Part shown: in pieces, positions 53,195 to 62,055 of the stretch
How the letters are laid out: the number at the start of each line of letters is the position of its first letter
Numbering within the stretch: the stretch's first letter is position 1
Source: JANXZS01 sp963797255
Lineage (GTDB): Bacteria; Acidobacteriota; Terriglobia; Terriglobales; Acidobacteriaceae
NCBI GenBank assembly: GCA_963797255.1
Contig: CAWCOV010000019.1
Span: 496,001 to 560,000, forward strand
Direction: 5' to 3'
DNA length: 64,000 nt
Made by a program: the position numbers and the translations under genes
Notes under the pieces: generated by a model
Told to the model about the DNA's origin: nothing
The model's input: the letters and a program-made list of their open reading frames with translations, nothing else
Database searches by the model: none

Positions 53195-55711
53195 ATGGGT
53201 GAAATTTTCCGCCGCATTCACTACCTCATCAACCGCCGCCGATTGGATGCGGAGCTGGAGAGTGACATGGCGTTCCATCGCGATATGGCGGCCCGGGCAG
53301 GTCGCAGCAACTTCGGAAATACGCTGCGTATGCGGGAACAAGCGAGTGAAGCTTGGGGCTGGACCTGGCTGGACCGGCTGGCGCAAGATCTGCGCTATGC
53401 GGTGCGTACGCTGGCGCGCTCACCGGGTTTCACGGTGACTGCGGTGCTGGTGCTGGCCATCGGCATCGGTGTGAATGTGGCGGCCTTCAGCCTGTTCAAC
53501 ATGGTAGCGTTGGAACCTTTGCCAGTGCGCGACCCGGCGTCGCTGGTGCGGCTGGAGCGGCGGTCGCCGCAGAGTTATACGAGCGAGATGCCGTATTTGT
53601 CGGCGGTGTTTTATGGGGAGCATGCGAAGTCGTTGAAGGCGATGATCGCGGTGCTGGGGGTTCCGCCAATGCAGATGGGCAGCGATCTGCAAGGAACGAG
53701 CGCTTCGTTTGCGACGGCAAATTATTTTTCGGAACTGGGGACGCCGGCGGCGGTGGGCAGGCTGTTTGATCCGGTGATTGAGAGCGAAGCGGCCAGTCCG
53801 CCGGTGGTGGTGCTGAGCTACACGCTGTGGCAGCACCGGTTCAACGGCGACCCGGGTGTAGTGGGCCGGACCCTTAGGCTGAACCGGAAGCCTGCAACGG
53901 TGATTGGCGTGACGCAGTATGAGTTTGCGAGCCTGGGCGGGCAGACTCCGGATCTGTGGATGCCGATAGCTCAGCAGCCTTATTTTGTAACCGGAAGTGC
54001 CTTGCTTACCGACCCGGGAACGAGCAGCGTTCGGATGTGGGGACGTCTGGCCGAAGGGGTGACGGCGAAGATGGCCGCGGAGGAGTTGAAGGCGCTGACG
54101 AACGAGTTGCGTCGACAGCATCCCAAGGACATCTGGGAGGATGAATACATCGACATCCATCCGGGCGGGCATTTGCAGGTGATGCATCCGGAGATGTATC
54201 AGGTGGCGGCAATGGTGGCTCTGCTCACCATGCTGATTTTGGCGGTGGCGTGCGCAAACCTGGGTGGGTTGCTGCTGGCCCGGGCAGTGACGAGGGAGCG
54301 CGAGATTGGGATCCGGATGGCGATCGGGGCGACGCGGGCGCGGATCTTCAGGCAACTGGCGACGGAGAGCGTAGTGCTGGCGCTGCTGGGCGCGGCAGCG
54401 GGACTGGGGCTGAGTTCGCTGGGGTTGCGGTTGGCGCTGACGGAGTTCCATGCGCAGGGATGGCTGAGCGCCAAGCCGGACGGGCGTGTGCTGCTATTTA
54501 CATTTGGGATGGCGATCGCGGCGGCGGTGTTTTTCGGGTTTGCGCCGGCGCTGCAGATTGCGCGCCATCGGCAGCACAAGACGCTGGTTCGGCAGGTGCT
54601 GATTGCTGCGCAGGTGGCGGCGAGTTGCGTGCTGCTCATTGTGGCCGGGCTGCTCGTGCGAGCAACGCTCCATGTGCTCTATACGGATCCGGGATTTGCC
54701 TATGAGCAGTTGCTGAGCGTGGACCCGCAACTGGCGCAGCATAACTATTCGCCGGCGGCGTCGCAGGCCTATCTGAACGCGATGCAGGAACGGATTCGGA
54801 CGCTGCCAGGGGTGAGGTCCGTCTCACTGGTGAAACTGCCCCCGATGGGACACACGGTTTCACGGATGGATGAGGACATCAACGGTCATCCAGTGCCGAT
54901 TTATCCGAACTGGGTTACACCGGGGCTTTTCGAAACGATGGGCATTCCGATGCGCCTGGGGCGAACTTTCTATGCGGGCGAGAAGAATGCGGTGATCGTG
55001 AGTGAATCGATGGCGCGGAGGCAGTGGCCGGGACAGAATCCGATTGGACAGCAACTGCCGAATGGCGACGCGAAGGACACCGTGGTGGGCGTGGCGGGCG
55101 ACGCGCATGTGAACGCAATTAACGATGACGATGCGGTGGAGCAGTACTGGCCGGCGCGGCAGGCGGATATGCCGGACATGGTCGTGATGGTGCGGACGGC
55201 TGGAGAGCCGGACAGTCTGCCGCCGATGATTAAGGGGATCAGCGAGAGCATGGATGCCACGCTGTTTCCAGAGATCAGGCAGATGAAGGTGCTGTATCAC
55301 GACAATGTCATGGAGCTGATTGAGAACATCGCCAAGGCGGTATCCCTGACCGGGCTGGTGGCGGTTCTGGTGGCCGCGGTGGGGATTATCGGTCTGGTTT
55401 CGTTCTCGGTTTCGCAGCGGATGAAGGAGATCGCGATTCGGATGGCGCTTGGAGCGGGTAAATTGCAATTGCTGAGTGCGGTCCTGCAGCAGTTCATTTG
55501 GCCGGTGGCGATCGGCATGGCGGCAGGCGCGGCGATCGCTGGAGCGGCTTCCAGAGTGCTGCGCATCGCACTTTACGGAGTCAGCAATCTTGACCCCGCG
55601 AGCTACGTCGCGGCCATTCTGGTGTTAATGGTGATCGTGGGCCTTGCCGGGCTGTTGCCCGCGAGGCGCGCGCTGCAATTGGATATGGCAAAGACACTGC
55701 ACTACGACTGA
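53195..55711 (+). CDS. ADOP-family ABC transporter permease (MacB/FtsX-like)
   Basis: 838 residues. The N-terminal cytoplasmic segment (INRRRLDAELESDMAFHRDM) and then WLDRLAQDLRYAVRTLARSP before the first helix are the ADOP hallmark. Two MacB periplasmic/FtsX permease halves follow (EREIGIRMAIGATRARIFRQ in the first, RMKEIAIRMALGAGKLQLLS in the second). The end, LAGLLPARRALQLDMAKTLH, is the family C-terminus. No ATPase gene is adjacent, as expected for these orphan permeases. Codons are visibly richer in GCG/GTG/CTG than in the neighbours, which may reflect its own history. Function in export or membrane-stress response is inferred only. Confidence 0.93.
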   Translation: MGEIFRRIHYLINRRRLDAELESDMAFHRDMAARAGRSNFGNTLRMREQASEAWGWTWLDRLAQDLRYAVRTLARSPGFTVTAVLVLAIGIGVNVAAFSLFNMVALEPLPVRDPASLVRLERRSPQSYTSEMPYLSAVFYGEHAKSLKAMIAVLGVPPMQMGSDLQGTSASFATANYFSELGTPAAVGRLFDPVIESEAASPPVVVLSYTLWQHRFNGDPGVVGRTLRLNRKPATVIGVTQYEFASLGGQTPDLWMPIAQQPYFVTGSALLTDPGTSSVRMWGRLAEGVTAKMAAEELKALTNELRRQHPKDIWEDEYIDIHPGGHLQVMHPEMYQVAAMVALLTMLILAVACANLGGLLLARAVTREREIGIRMAIGATRARIFRQLATESVVLALLGAAAGLGLSSLGLRLALTEFHAQGWLSAKPDGRVLLFTFGMAIAAAVFFGFAPALQIARHRQHKTLVRQVLIAAQVAASCVLLIVAGLLVRATLHVLYTDPGFAYEQLLSVDPQLAQHNYSPAASQAYLNAMQERIRTLPGVRSVSLVKLPPMGHTVSRMDEDINGHPVPIYPNWVTPGLFETMGIPMRLGRTFYAGEKNAVIVSESMARRQWPGQNPIGQQLPNGDAKDTVVGVAGDAHVNAINDDDAVEQYWPARQADMPDMVVMVRTAGEPDSLPPMIKGISESMDATLFPEIRQMKVLYHDNVMELIENIAKAVSLTGLVAVLVAAVGIIGLVSFSVSQRMKEIAIRMALGAGKLQLLSAVLQQFIWPVAIGMAAGAAIAGAASRVLRIALYGVSNLDPASYVAAILVLMVIVGLAGLLPARRALQLDMAKTLHYD

Positions 55712-56227
55712 TTCCTGCCTATTGCACGCTCTCGCATTGTCCCCCTGAGACGCCGTTCATAGGCCGAAAATCGTCGGAGGCCACCGAGGAATGACTGGCA
55801 TCCAGCCATCGTGGCTCCGCCACGCTGACCCGCGTATCCGCGCTACACGTGGCACGTAAGCGGTTCCAATCGTATAAAACCGAGGACTAAAGTAACCATC
55901 AAGTAATCTGCGTACCACAGGTCTTATCTCGCAGGGCAAGTCAAAGACCAAAATTTTCGCTAATCCTGTCTCAGACCCGTTTTGGGAGCAAATCCGGGTT
56001 ATTGAAGCGAGTCCCCGTGCGCCAAATGAAACTCCCGTCACTTCACCCGCCGATCTCACAAAACGCTTAACTAGGCGTTTTAATTCAATAAGTAACGAAA
56101 GATGCCGAACAAATAGCCGCGGTGAAATCGTGGATTTTTTGCTCTTCGCGTAACCCAAAAGTTGCCAATGGTAACCCGTTTGTGGGCTCTCTGGTACACA
56201 TACCCTCCGCTATACCTCGAGGAAACA
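55712..56227. other. Intergenic region without a recognised gene
   Basis: About 516 bp. A 133-codon open frame on the minus strand (55757-56158) has no family features, no RBS and odd composition, so it is not called. The region probably contains the promoter of the beta-helix gene. Confidence 0.4.
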
Positions 56228-56245
56228 AGTTAGACATTTCTAACT
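56228..56245. repeat. Inverted repeat in the leader of the beta-helix gene
   Basis: AGTTAGA (56228-56234), spacer CATT, TCTAACT (56239-56245): perfect 7-bp arms, 23 bp before the ATG at 56268. Could be an operator or an RNA hairpin close to the ribosome binding site. Confidence 0.45.
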
Positions 56246-56267
56246 ATTACCCTCCATCGAGGTTCCC

Positions 56268-58184
56268 ATGGTTACTGCAAAACGGTTACTATTGTTGATT
56301 ACTGCGCTGGCGACCCCAGCGTGCGCATTCGCACAGGCGAATGTCATTGAGAACCAGTCGGCCACCCTATACGTTGATGCGACTTCTGGCTCGGATGCGA
56401 ATCCTGGATCCCAAACCAAGCCTTTCCTGACCATCGGGAAAGCTGTCGCCAAGGCAAAGACCAATAACGTAAGTGGCATCGGCACCAAGGTCTTCATAAA
56501 TTCCGGAATTTATAGAGAATACGTGAGCATTAGCTCCGCCTATAACCAAACGGGAGCCACGATCACGATTCAGGCCACACAGCCCGGAAAGGCCATCATC
56601 TCCGGATCGGACGTCTACAAAAATTGGAATCGCGGAAGCAGCAATCCCTCCACCTACACACATTCCTGGACGCAGAATTTTGGCCTTTGCAGCAACCCCA
56701 GCGGCTGGCCCACCTCATACGCGCCAATCACCAGGCGCCGGGAAATGGTGTTTGTGAACGGTATGCCGCTCACCCAGGTCATTTCGTCGTCCTTGCTCCG
56801 CTCCGGCACCTTCTATGTGGATGAATCCGCTGACACCCTGACCATCTGGCCATCGTCCTCTGTTGACATGAGCACAGCAGTCGTCGAAGTCGCCACCCGC
56901 CCAGGCACGTTCACAATTTCTCGCCGGTCCAACATGGCCGTTCGTGGTCTGGTTTTCGAACACGCCGCCAATTGCCCCAATACCAACAGCGTCAACATCG
57001 GCAGTAGCACCAATATCCTCATCGACAGCGTTCAAGCCAATTGGAATAACTGGGGCGGTCTCAACGTATCCAGCAGCAAACTCGTCACCGTAAAGAATTC
57101 AATTGGGAATCACAACGGCGGCGTCGGCCTCGGCGGCGTCCACTCCACCAACACGCTCTATGATTCCAACGAGAGCGATTACAACAACTGGCGTGGCGCA
57201 ATGGGAGCTTATTATGACTGGGCCATGGGCGGCACCAAGCTCTTTTCCATGCATACCGCTACCGTGAACAACCTTCACGCGTACAGAAACCAGGCACAAG
57301 GGTTGTGGTTCGATACCGACAACAAGCACATAACCGCCAGCAACAACACCCTGGTTGAGAACGTTGGACCAAATCTCCAGGTAGAAGTAAATGAAGGCCC
57401 CATAGCCGTGACGGGAAGCACTCTTTGCTCAGGCGGTGTCGGCCTGAACCTTATCAACAGCGAAAATGTCACCGTAACCGGAAATACCTTCTACAACAAC
57501 GGTGCCACGAACAAGTATCAGGCTCAGATCTTTATGGGCGGTAAAAATGGCGGCCGCGGTCTCAGAGATTGGGAGACCGGTCAGCAATACAACCTCTACG
57601 ACAAGAATCTCTCCCTGCACAACAATATCCTCCACGATGCTGCGCCGGGACAATATCTCATCGGCACGTATCTCTCCGGTTCTGACTGGACGACGTTCCA
57701 GACCACCCTCTCCTCCAACAACAACACCTGGCATGATCCCACATCCACCAAGAAGTTCCTGCTTCCGAGCAATAAGCTGGTCGACCTGGCTGGATGGCAG
57801 GCAAATTCGACTGAGGACATGGGCTCTACCTGGGCAGCCACCCCCATGGTAAAACCGGCCAATTGTGCCGTTCCCAGCCCCAGTTTCCCTGACTTCAGCA
57901 TCATCGCGGACAATCACACCTATGCCATGTCCTCGGGGAAAGCCACGATCAAGCTGCTGGTTCACTCCTATGCTTACGACGCGGTGAACATCACCGTCGC
58001 CGGATTGCCCGCGGGAGTCACCGCCAGCCATTCACAGAGCAGTGTCACCGACGGTTCGGATACGGTGACGTTGACCGCCTCTCACACTGCCGTGAATCAG
58101 ACCGTGCTTGCAACCATCATCGCCACTCGTGGAAGCCGCGTACACACGGTGTCCGTCTACATTCACGTTGTGCCAGGAAGTTAA
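56268..58184 (+). CDS. Secreted right-handed parallel beta-helix protein (DUF1565-like)
   Basis: 638 residues, signal peptide ending near AFAQA. It starts with LYVDATSGSDANPGSQTKPF (the DUF1565 opening, with LTIGKAVAKA), then Asn/Gly/Ser-rich beta-helix coils (NILIDSVQANWNNWGGLNVS, NITASNNTLVEN-like). An Ig-like C-terminal domain follows at about 545-638 (DFSIIADNHTYAMSSGKATI). Such proteins are polysaccharide lyases, pectate-lyase-like enzymes or surface adhesins. No catalytic residues could be assigned. It is followed by a terminator and then, on the other strand, a GH35 gene, so a polysaccharide-degradation role is plausible. Confidence 0.88.
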   Translation: MVTAKRLLLLITALATPACAFAQANVIENQSATLYVDATSGSDANPGSQTKPFLTIGKAVAKAKTNNVSGIGTKVFINSGIYREYVSISSAYNQTGATITIQATQPGKAIISGSDVYKNWNRGSSNPSTYTHSWTQNFGLCSNPSGWPTSYAPITRRREMVFVNGMPLTQVISSSLLRSGTFYVDESADTLTIWPSSSVDMSTAVVEVATRPGTFTISRRSNMAVRGLVFEHAANCPNTNSVNIGSSTNILIDSVQANWNNWGGLNVSSSKLVTVKNSIGNHNGGVGLGGVHSTNTLYDSNESDYNNWRGAMGAYYDWAMGGTKLFSMHTATVNNLHAYRNQAQGLWFDTDNKHITASNNTLVENVGPNLQVEVNEGPIAVTGSTLCSGGVGLNLINSENVTVTGNTFYNNGATNKYQAQIFMGGKNGGRGLRDWETGQQYNLYDKNLSLHNNILHDAAPGQYLIGTYLSGSDWTTFQTTLSSNNNTWHDPTSTKKFLLPSNKLVDLAGWQANSTEDMGSTWAATPMVKPANCAVPSPSFPDFSIIADNHTYAMSSGKATIKLLVHSYAYDAVNITVAGLPAGVTASHSQSSVTDGSDTVTLTASHTAVNQTVLATIIATRGSRVHTVSVYIHVVPGS

Positions 58185-58207
58185 TTTCGAACACAACCGC
58201 AAAACGA

Positions 58208-58245
58208 ATGGCTCACGGACTTAAAACCTGTGAGCCATTTGTTTT
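58208..58245 (+). terminator. Rho-independent terminator
   Basis: ATGGCTCAC (58208-58216) pairs with GTGAGCCAT (58230-58238), followed by TTTGTTTT. Ends the beta-helix transcript before the convergent GH35 gene. Confidence 0.85.
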
Positions 58246-58287
58246 GGATAAGGAATCTCTTCGCGGCTTCGCCATCCCCACGCGCGG

Positions 58288-60829
58288 TTACCGCGTACGG
58301 CTATCAACCGTCAGCTGATATTCCGGCACAAGCTTTAGCGTCTTGAGTTCATCCACCTGTCCGCTCTTTGGAAACACCGGCAAATATTTCTTCTCAAGAT
58401 AAATTGGTGCATCTTGCCGCAATGGCAAAATTTCCAATTGCAGGGAATCGGATGCAAGCTCTCCCGCAAAGCGCTTCAACCCGATTCTCCACGGTAGACC
58501 GTTATAAAAATCGTCTTCCAGCAATTTCCCGCCAGAGGAAATCCGCGCCACATCTCCCACGTACGAAACATCCAGAAAGACCTCGCCGAGATTCTCAGGA
58601 AAATGTTTCGGCAGCGTGATCTTCCACTCCGCTGCTTTTTGAAAAGCATCTTCGCTCGGCGCCAGCGCAACGGCGTTCTTCCTCCATGAAAAAGTCGGGC
58701 CGCTGGCCACCGGCGGAACAGCGCTCGCTTCTCGAACTCGGCGGAAGCTCATCGCCAATGGCTCCTCCCGGACCGACGCCGAAAAACTGCTCACGTTCCC
58801 AATCGTCTTTCCCGCTACCAGAGGAGCCGTCCCTTGCGGAGTCTTCATCAGCTTCGGCGTAATTTGAAAGCCGAATTTCCCGCTGCCGATAGACTGAAAA
58901 TACAAATGCGAAGCATCGGAGTAGAACTGCTGCGACGTAAAGACGAGATGCTCAGTGCCACCCACTTCTGCCTTCCACGCAGACTCAGCCTGCTCCTCGC
59001 TAAGCAGCACAATGCGCACCGTTCCGCCGCTCTTCGACGCCATATCGATAGCAGCATCCATTCCCGGCACCATTCCGCTGATATACCGAACGCCACTCTC
59101 GACCGAGGAGCTTCCGCTCTTGATAGAAATGTTTCGCGCCGACGATTCCTCCAATGCAAACTGCGCAGCGATCCCCGGAATTGCGACGAAGAAATAAGTG
59201 ACGGTTTTACCGGAAGTCAGTTTGGTGAACAACTGCGCCGTGCTGTACTTCAGCATCACGCCGCCCATATCAAGGTTGAACGGCCACACAAAATACGCGC
59301 CCGATGGAACGCTGATCGGCCGCCGAGGAATTTTTAACTCCTCATGCGGAAGCTGTCACCGTCAGTTGCACGCCCGTCCATTGCGGCATCGTGTTATTTC
59401 TCACGTGGTTGTTCCAGAATACGAATCCCATGCCACCATTCGTGCGGGCGGAGAAACGCGGCACGGAAAAATCCGCAGGTCCGCTGGGTCTTTCCGTTGG
59501 AGCCCGAGCCTCCAGCGGCGCCAGCAAATTTCCAAAATCATTGAGGAAATAATTGAAGACCTTCAGTTTTCGAAACGATTCGCGCTCCTGCCCAAACTCT
59601 CCCAGCGGAGCCTGGAAATCATAAGACTTCACCGGAAGATCATTCGGATATCCCGTCGCCTGCGATTCCTGCAGCGTACTCAGCTTTCCTTCAGGATTTT
59701 GTCCGCCATGGAACATATACGTCCCGTACGCATTCACGCCCGACCCAAGCATCACCGGACAAATCGCTGCAATATCGTCCGCCGAAATCACGGGCCTGCG
59801 ATGATAGGTGTCCTGCATGCCGCCGCCAATTTCCGCGGTAATAAATGGACTATCTTCGCCCACCTTCTCCGCTGGTGTCGCGCCAGTCGCTCCGATCGCC
59901 CCCATATTTCCGGATACGCGGCTGCCAAAGCGAAATAAATAAACTTCATTTGCCGGCAGTTGTTCAATGGAAGCATCCCACGGCGCATCGGGATATCCGC
60001 CGTATACCGGAAGCACCGCGCCCTTCGGAACCACCGCGTTATCCCAACCCGTTATCACATACAAAGGCACATCCAGCCCGCTGCGAATCGCAAGCGCCTT
60101 CAAAGCGAGAAGGTATTCCTCGCCGCCATGCAGAGAGCGATCGGAATATTCGTTCTCGATCTGAATGCCGAGGATCGGCCCGCCGTCCTTCCACAGCAGA
60201 CCCTTCACCTGCTGCGCCATTTGTGCATAGAATTTCTGCACTGGATCCATGAAGGCCGCAGTGTTCGTGCGCTGTTCCTTCGTCGGAACTCTCTTCATCA
60301 ACCAGTCCGGCAAACCGCCGTTTCTAACCTCCCCGTGTACCCACGGACCAATGCGCAGTTGCACAAGCATCTCGTGTTTGCCGCACAATTCAATGAAACG
60401 GCGCAGATCGCGGCGGCCCGTCCAATCAAACTCACCTTCAACTTCCTCGTGGTGAATCCAGATCACGTACGTAGCGATGATCTGCACGCCGCCCGCCTTC
60501 ATTTTCAGGATCTCTTCTTCCCACGCCTGCTCCGGCACTCGCGTGTAATGGATCTCGCCTATCACCGGAAGCCACGGCTTTCCATCGCGAATCAGATAGC
60601 GGCTATTCACTTCGATGGAAGCACCGTTCGGCGCAACATGAGTTCCCTCGACGTACTGGCCCGGCCTCGGCTCGCTCACCGGCGCAGTGGCATCAATCAC
60701 GTAGGAATGATCCGCTCGTGCGCCGACAGTCTGCGCGCCCAATGAACCAGCAAATGCAAAGACCACCAGCAGCAAACCGGCTACGCTCAAAAAATTCCTC
60801 AACCCATTACGACTCTTCAAATTTTCCAC
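58288..60829 (-). CDS. GH35 beta-galactosidase, broken by a frameshift
   Basis: Secreted glycoside hydrolase, about 846 residues when joined. A signal peptide (FLSVAGLLLVVFAFAGSLGA) is followed by the GH35 barrel: PWLPVIGEIHYTRVPEQAWE; RIGPWVHGEVRNGGLPDWLM; the acid/base Glu in GPILGIQIENEYSD; and the nucleophile Glu in FITAEIGGGMQ. The first frame ends at TVTASA. The other resumes LPHEELKIPRRPISVPSGAY followed by WPFNLDMGGVML. One base removed at about 59351-59354 joins VQLTVT to LPHEELKIP. The C-terminal jelly-roll domains follow. Hydrolyses terminal beta-galactose from plant or fungal polymers. Confidence 0.9.
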
Positions 60830-61061
60830 CCGGTGTGAAGAATCAATCTACCGGAAGAAGCTGCAGCGATCTACATTCAACCCAGCCGCTTGAAGCCTGC
60901 TTAGAAATGAATTGCTGGGAACTTTAAAGCGACTCCGATCTGTTGCTGCAAGTCCCGCGCTGGTCTAAACTCGCGGACATCCCCGACAGTAAATGCCTCA
61001 AACGTCAAAATCGCACCCGCTCCATGCGTCTCGCCGCGAGGCATAGTATCCTAGTAAGTGA

Positions 61062-61138
61062 GCGCCCGTAGCTCAGCTGGATAGAGCGAACGCCTCCGAA
61101 GCGTTAGGTCACAAGTTCGAATCTTGTCGGGCGCACCA
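61062..61138 (+). tRNA. tRNA-Arg (anticodon CCG)
   Basis: The acceptor arms GCGCCCG (61062-61068) and CGGGCGC (61128-61134) pair fully. The D arm is AGCTCAGCTGGATAGAGC. The anticodon stem AACGC/GCGTT holds loop CTCCGAA, so the anticodon is CCG (codon CGG). The T arm with GTTCGAATC is standard. ACCA is encoded at 61135-61138. No integrase or direct repeat is seen downstream. Confidence 0.97.
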
Positions 61139-61198
61139 CCCTCCTTCTACCCCAACCCAATCCCCGCCCCACCTCTCCATGCTCTAAACTTGAAATTA

Positions 61199-61939
61199 AT
61201 GCTCAACCAAAGTCTGCAAAGCTCCCTATGGATGGCCGGGCTGCTGGGGCACCTTCTCCTGCTCCTCGTCCTCATCGTGCGCAGCCGCGTCACGCGCTTC
61301 CCGCTCTTCACGCTGCTCATCGTCTTCTACATAGCGCGAACCGCCATCCCGCAGATGTCCTTCACCCACACCCTCGGGCCCACCACCTTCCTCTGGCTCT
61401 TTTGGGGATTCGAGATTGGAGACATCCTCCTCCGCGCGCTAGTCCTCGGAGAATTGCTCTGGATCGCGTTCCGCCCCACCACCATTCCCGGCACCCGCGT
61501 CATCGCATGGAGTGCCGTCGCCGTCGCGCTTGCAGGAGCACTCGCCATGGCAATCGGGCCCTCCCATCCGCCCGTTCAGGCAATGCTGGCGTGGAGCATC
61601 TTTACCAAGGGCAATCTCGCCGTCGCCTTCCTCTCCTTGCTCGTCCTCGCCATGCTCTTGTTCACACGCGCAACCACTGGACTCGCCCCGCGCAGCCACG
61701 TTCTCGCCATCGCCGGTGGACTCGCCTTCTACGCCTTCATCTTTCTTCTGCTGCAAGCCATTCGACTTTGGGGCACAGGACAACCCAGCCCCCACGGCAG
61801 CGGGCAGCTCTCGTACTTCCGCTACTGGATGCGAGCCAGCGCTGCCGGAGCCTACTTCGCCGTCGTCGTTTTCTGGATATTCAGTCTATGGTTCGACGAC
61901 CGCCCCGCCTCACCAGCCCCAGAACTCATCGAGGCCTGA
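61199..61939 (+). CDS. Multi-pass membrane protein of unknown function
   Basis: 246 residues from the ATG at 61199. An earlier in-frame start would overlap the tRNA gene and is rejected. Seven hydrophobic segments are seen: LLGHLLLLLVLIV, FPLFTLLIVFYIART, LWLFWGFEIGDILLRALVL, VIAWSAVAVALAGALAMAI, KGNLAVAFLSLLVLAMLLF, VLAIAGGLAFYAFIFLLLQ, and AAGAYFAVVVFWIFSLWF. The protein is Ala/Leu-rich with a short Pro-rich tail. I recognise no family signature. It is common in Acidobacteriota as an unnamed integral membrane protein. It lies 60 bp after tRNA-Arg and upstream of the ankyrin gene, same strand. Confidence 0.8.
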   Translation: MLNQSLQSSLWMAGLLGHLLLLLVLIVRSRVTRFPLFTLLIVFYIARTAIPQMSFTHTLGPTTFLWLFWGFEIGDILLRALVLGELLWIAFRPTTIPGTRVIAWSAVAVALAGALAMAIGPSHPPVQAMLAWSIFTKGNLAVAFLSLLVLAMLLFTRATTGLAPRSHVLAIAGGLAFYAFIFLLLQAIRLWGTGQPSPHGSGQLSYFRYWMRASAAGAYFAVVVFWIFSLWFDDRPASPAPELIEA

Positions 61940-62055
61940 TAGGACGCCACGGCGACTCAATGAGGAAACGGGCTCCATGAAACAATCCAAATCTCGTTCG
62001 CCCCGATTCCGAAATGACAGATGCGGTGTCTAAGGTTTTAGGCAGGCACTCGTAG

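Noticed and set aside
53420..54451. Long antisense open frame inside the ADOP gene
   Set aside because: Arg/Pro/His-rich shadow of a high-GC gene. The sense strand has a full-length family match.
55757..56158. 133-codon open frame on the minus strand
   Set aside because: No RBS, no signal or domain, unusual composition. Probably non-coding.
61124..61198. In-frame upstream extension of the membrane-protein gene
   Set aside because: It would begin inside the tRNA-Arg T arm. The ATG at 61199 is adopted.
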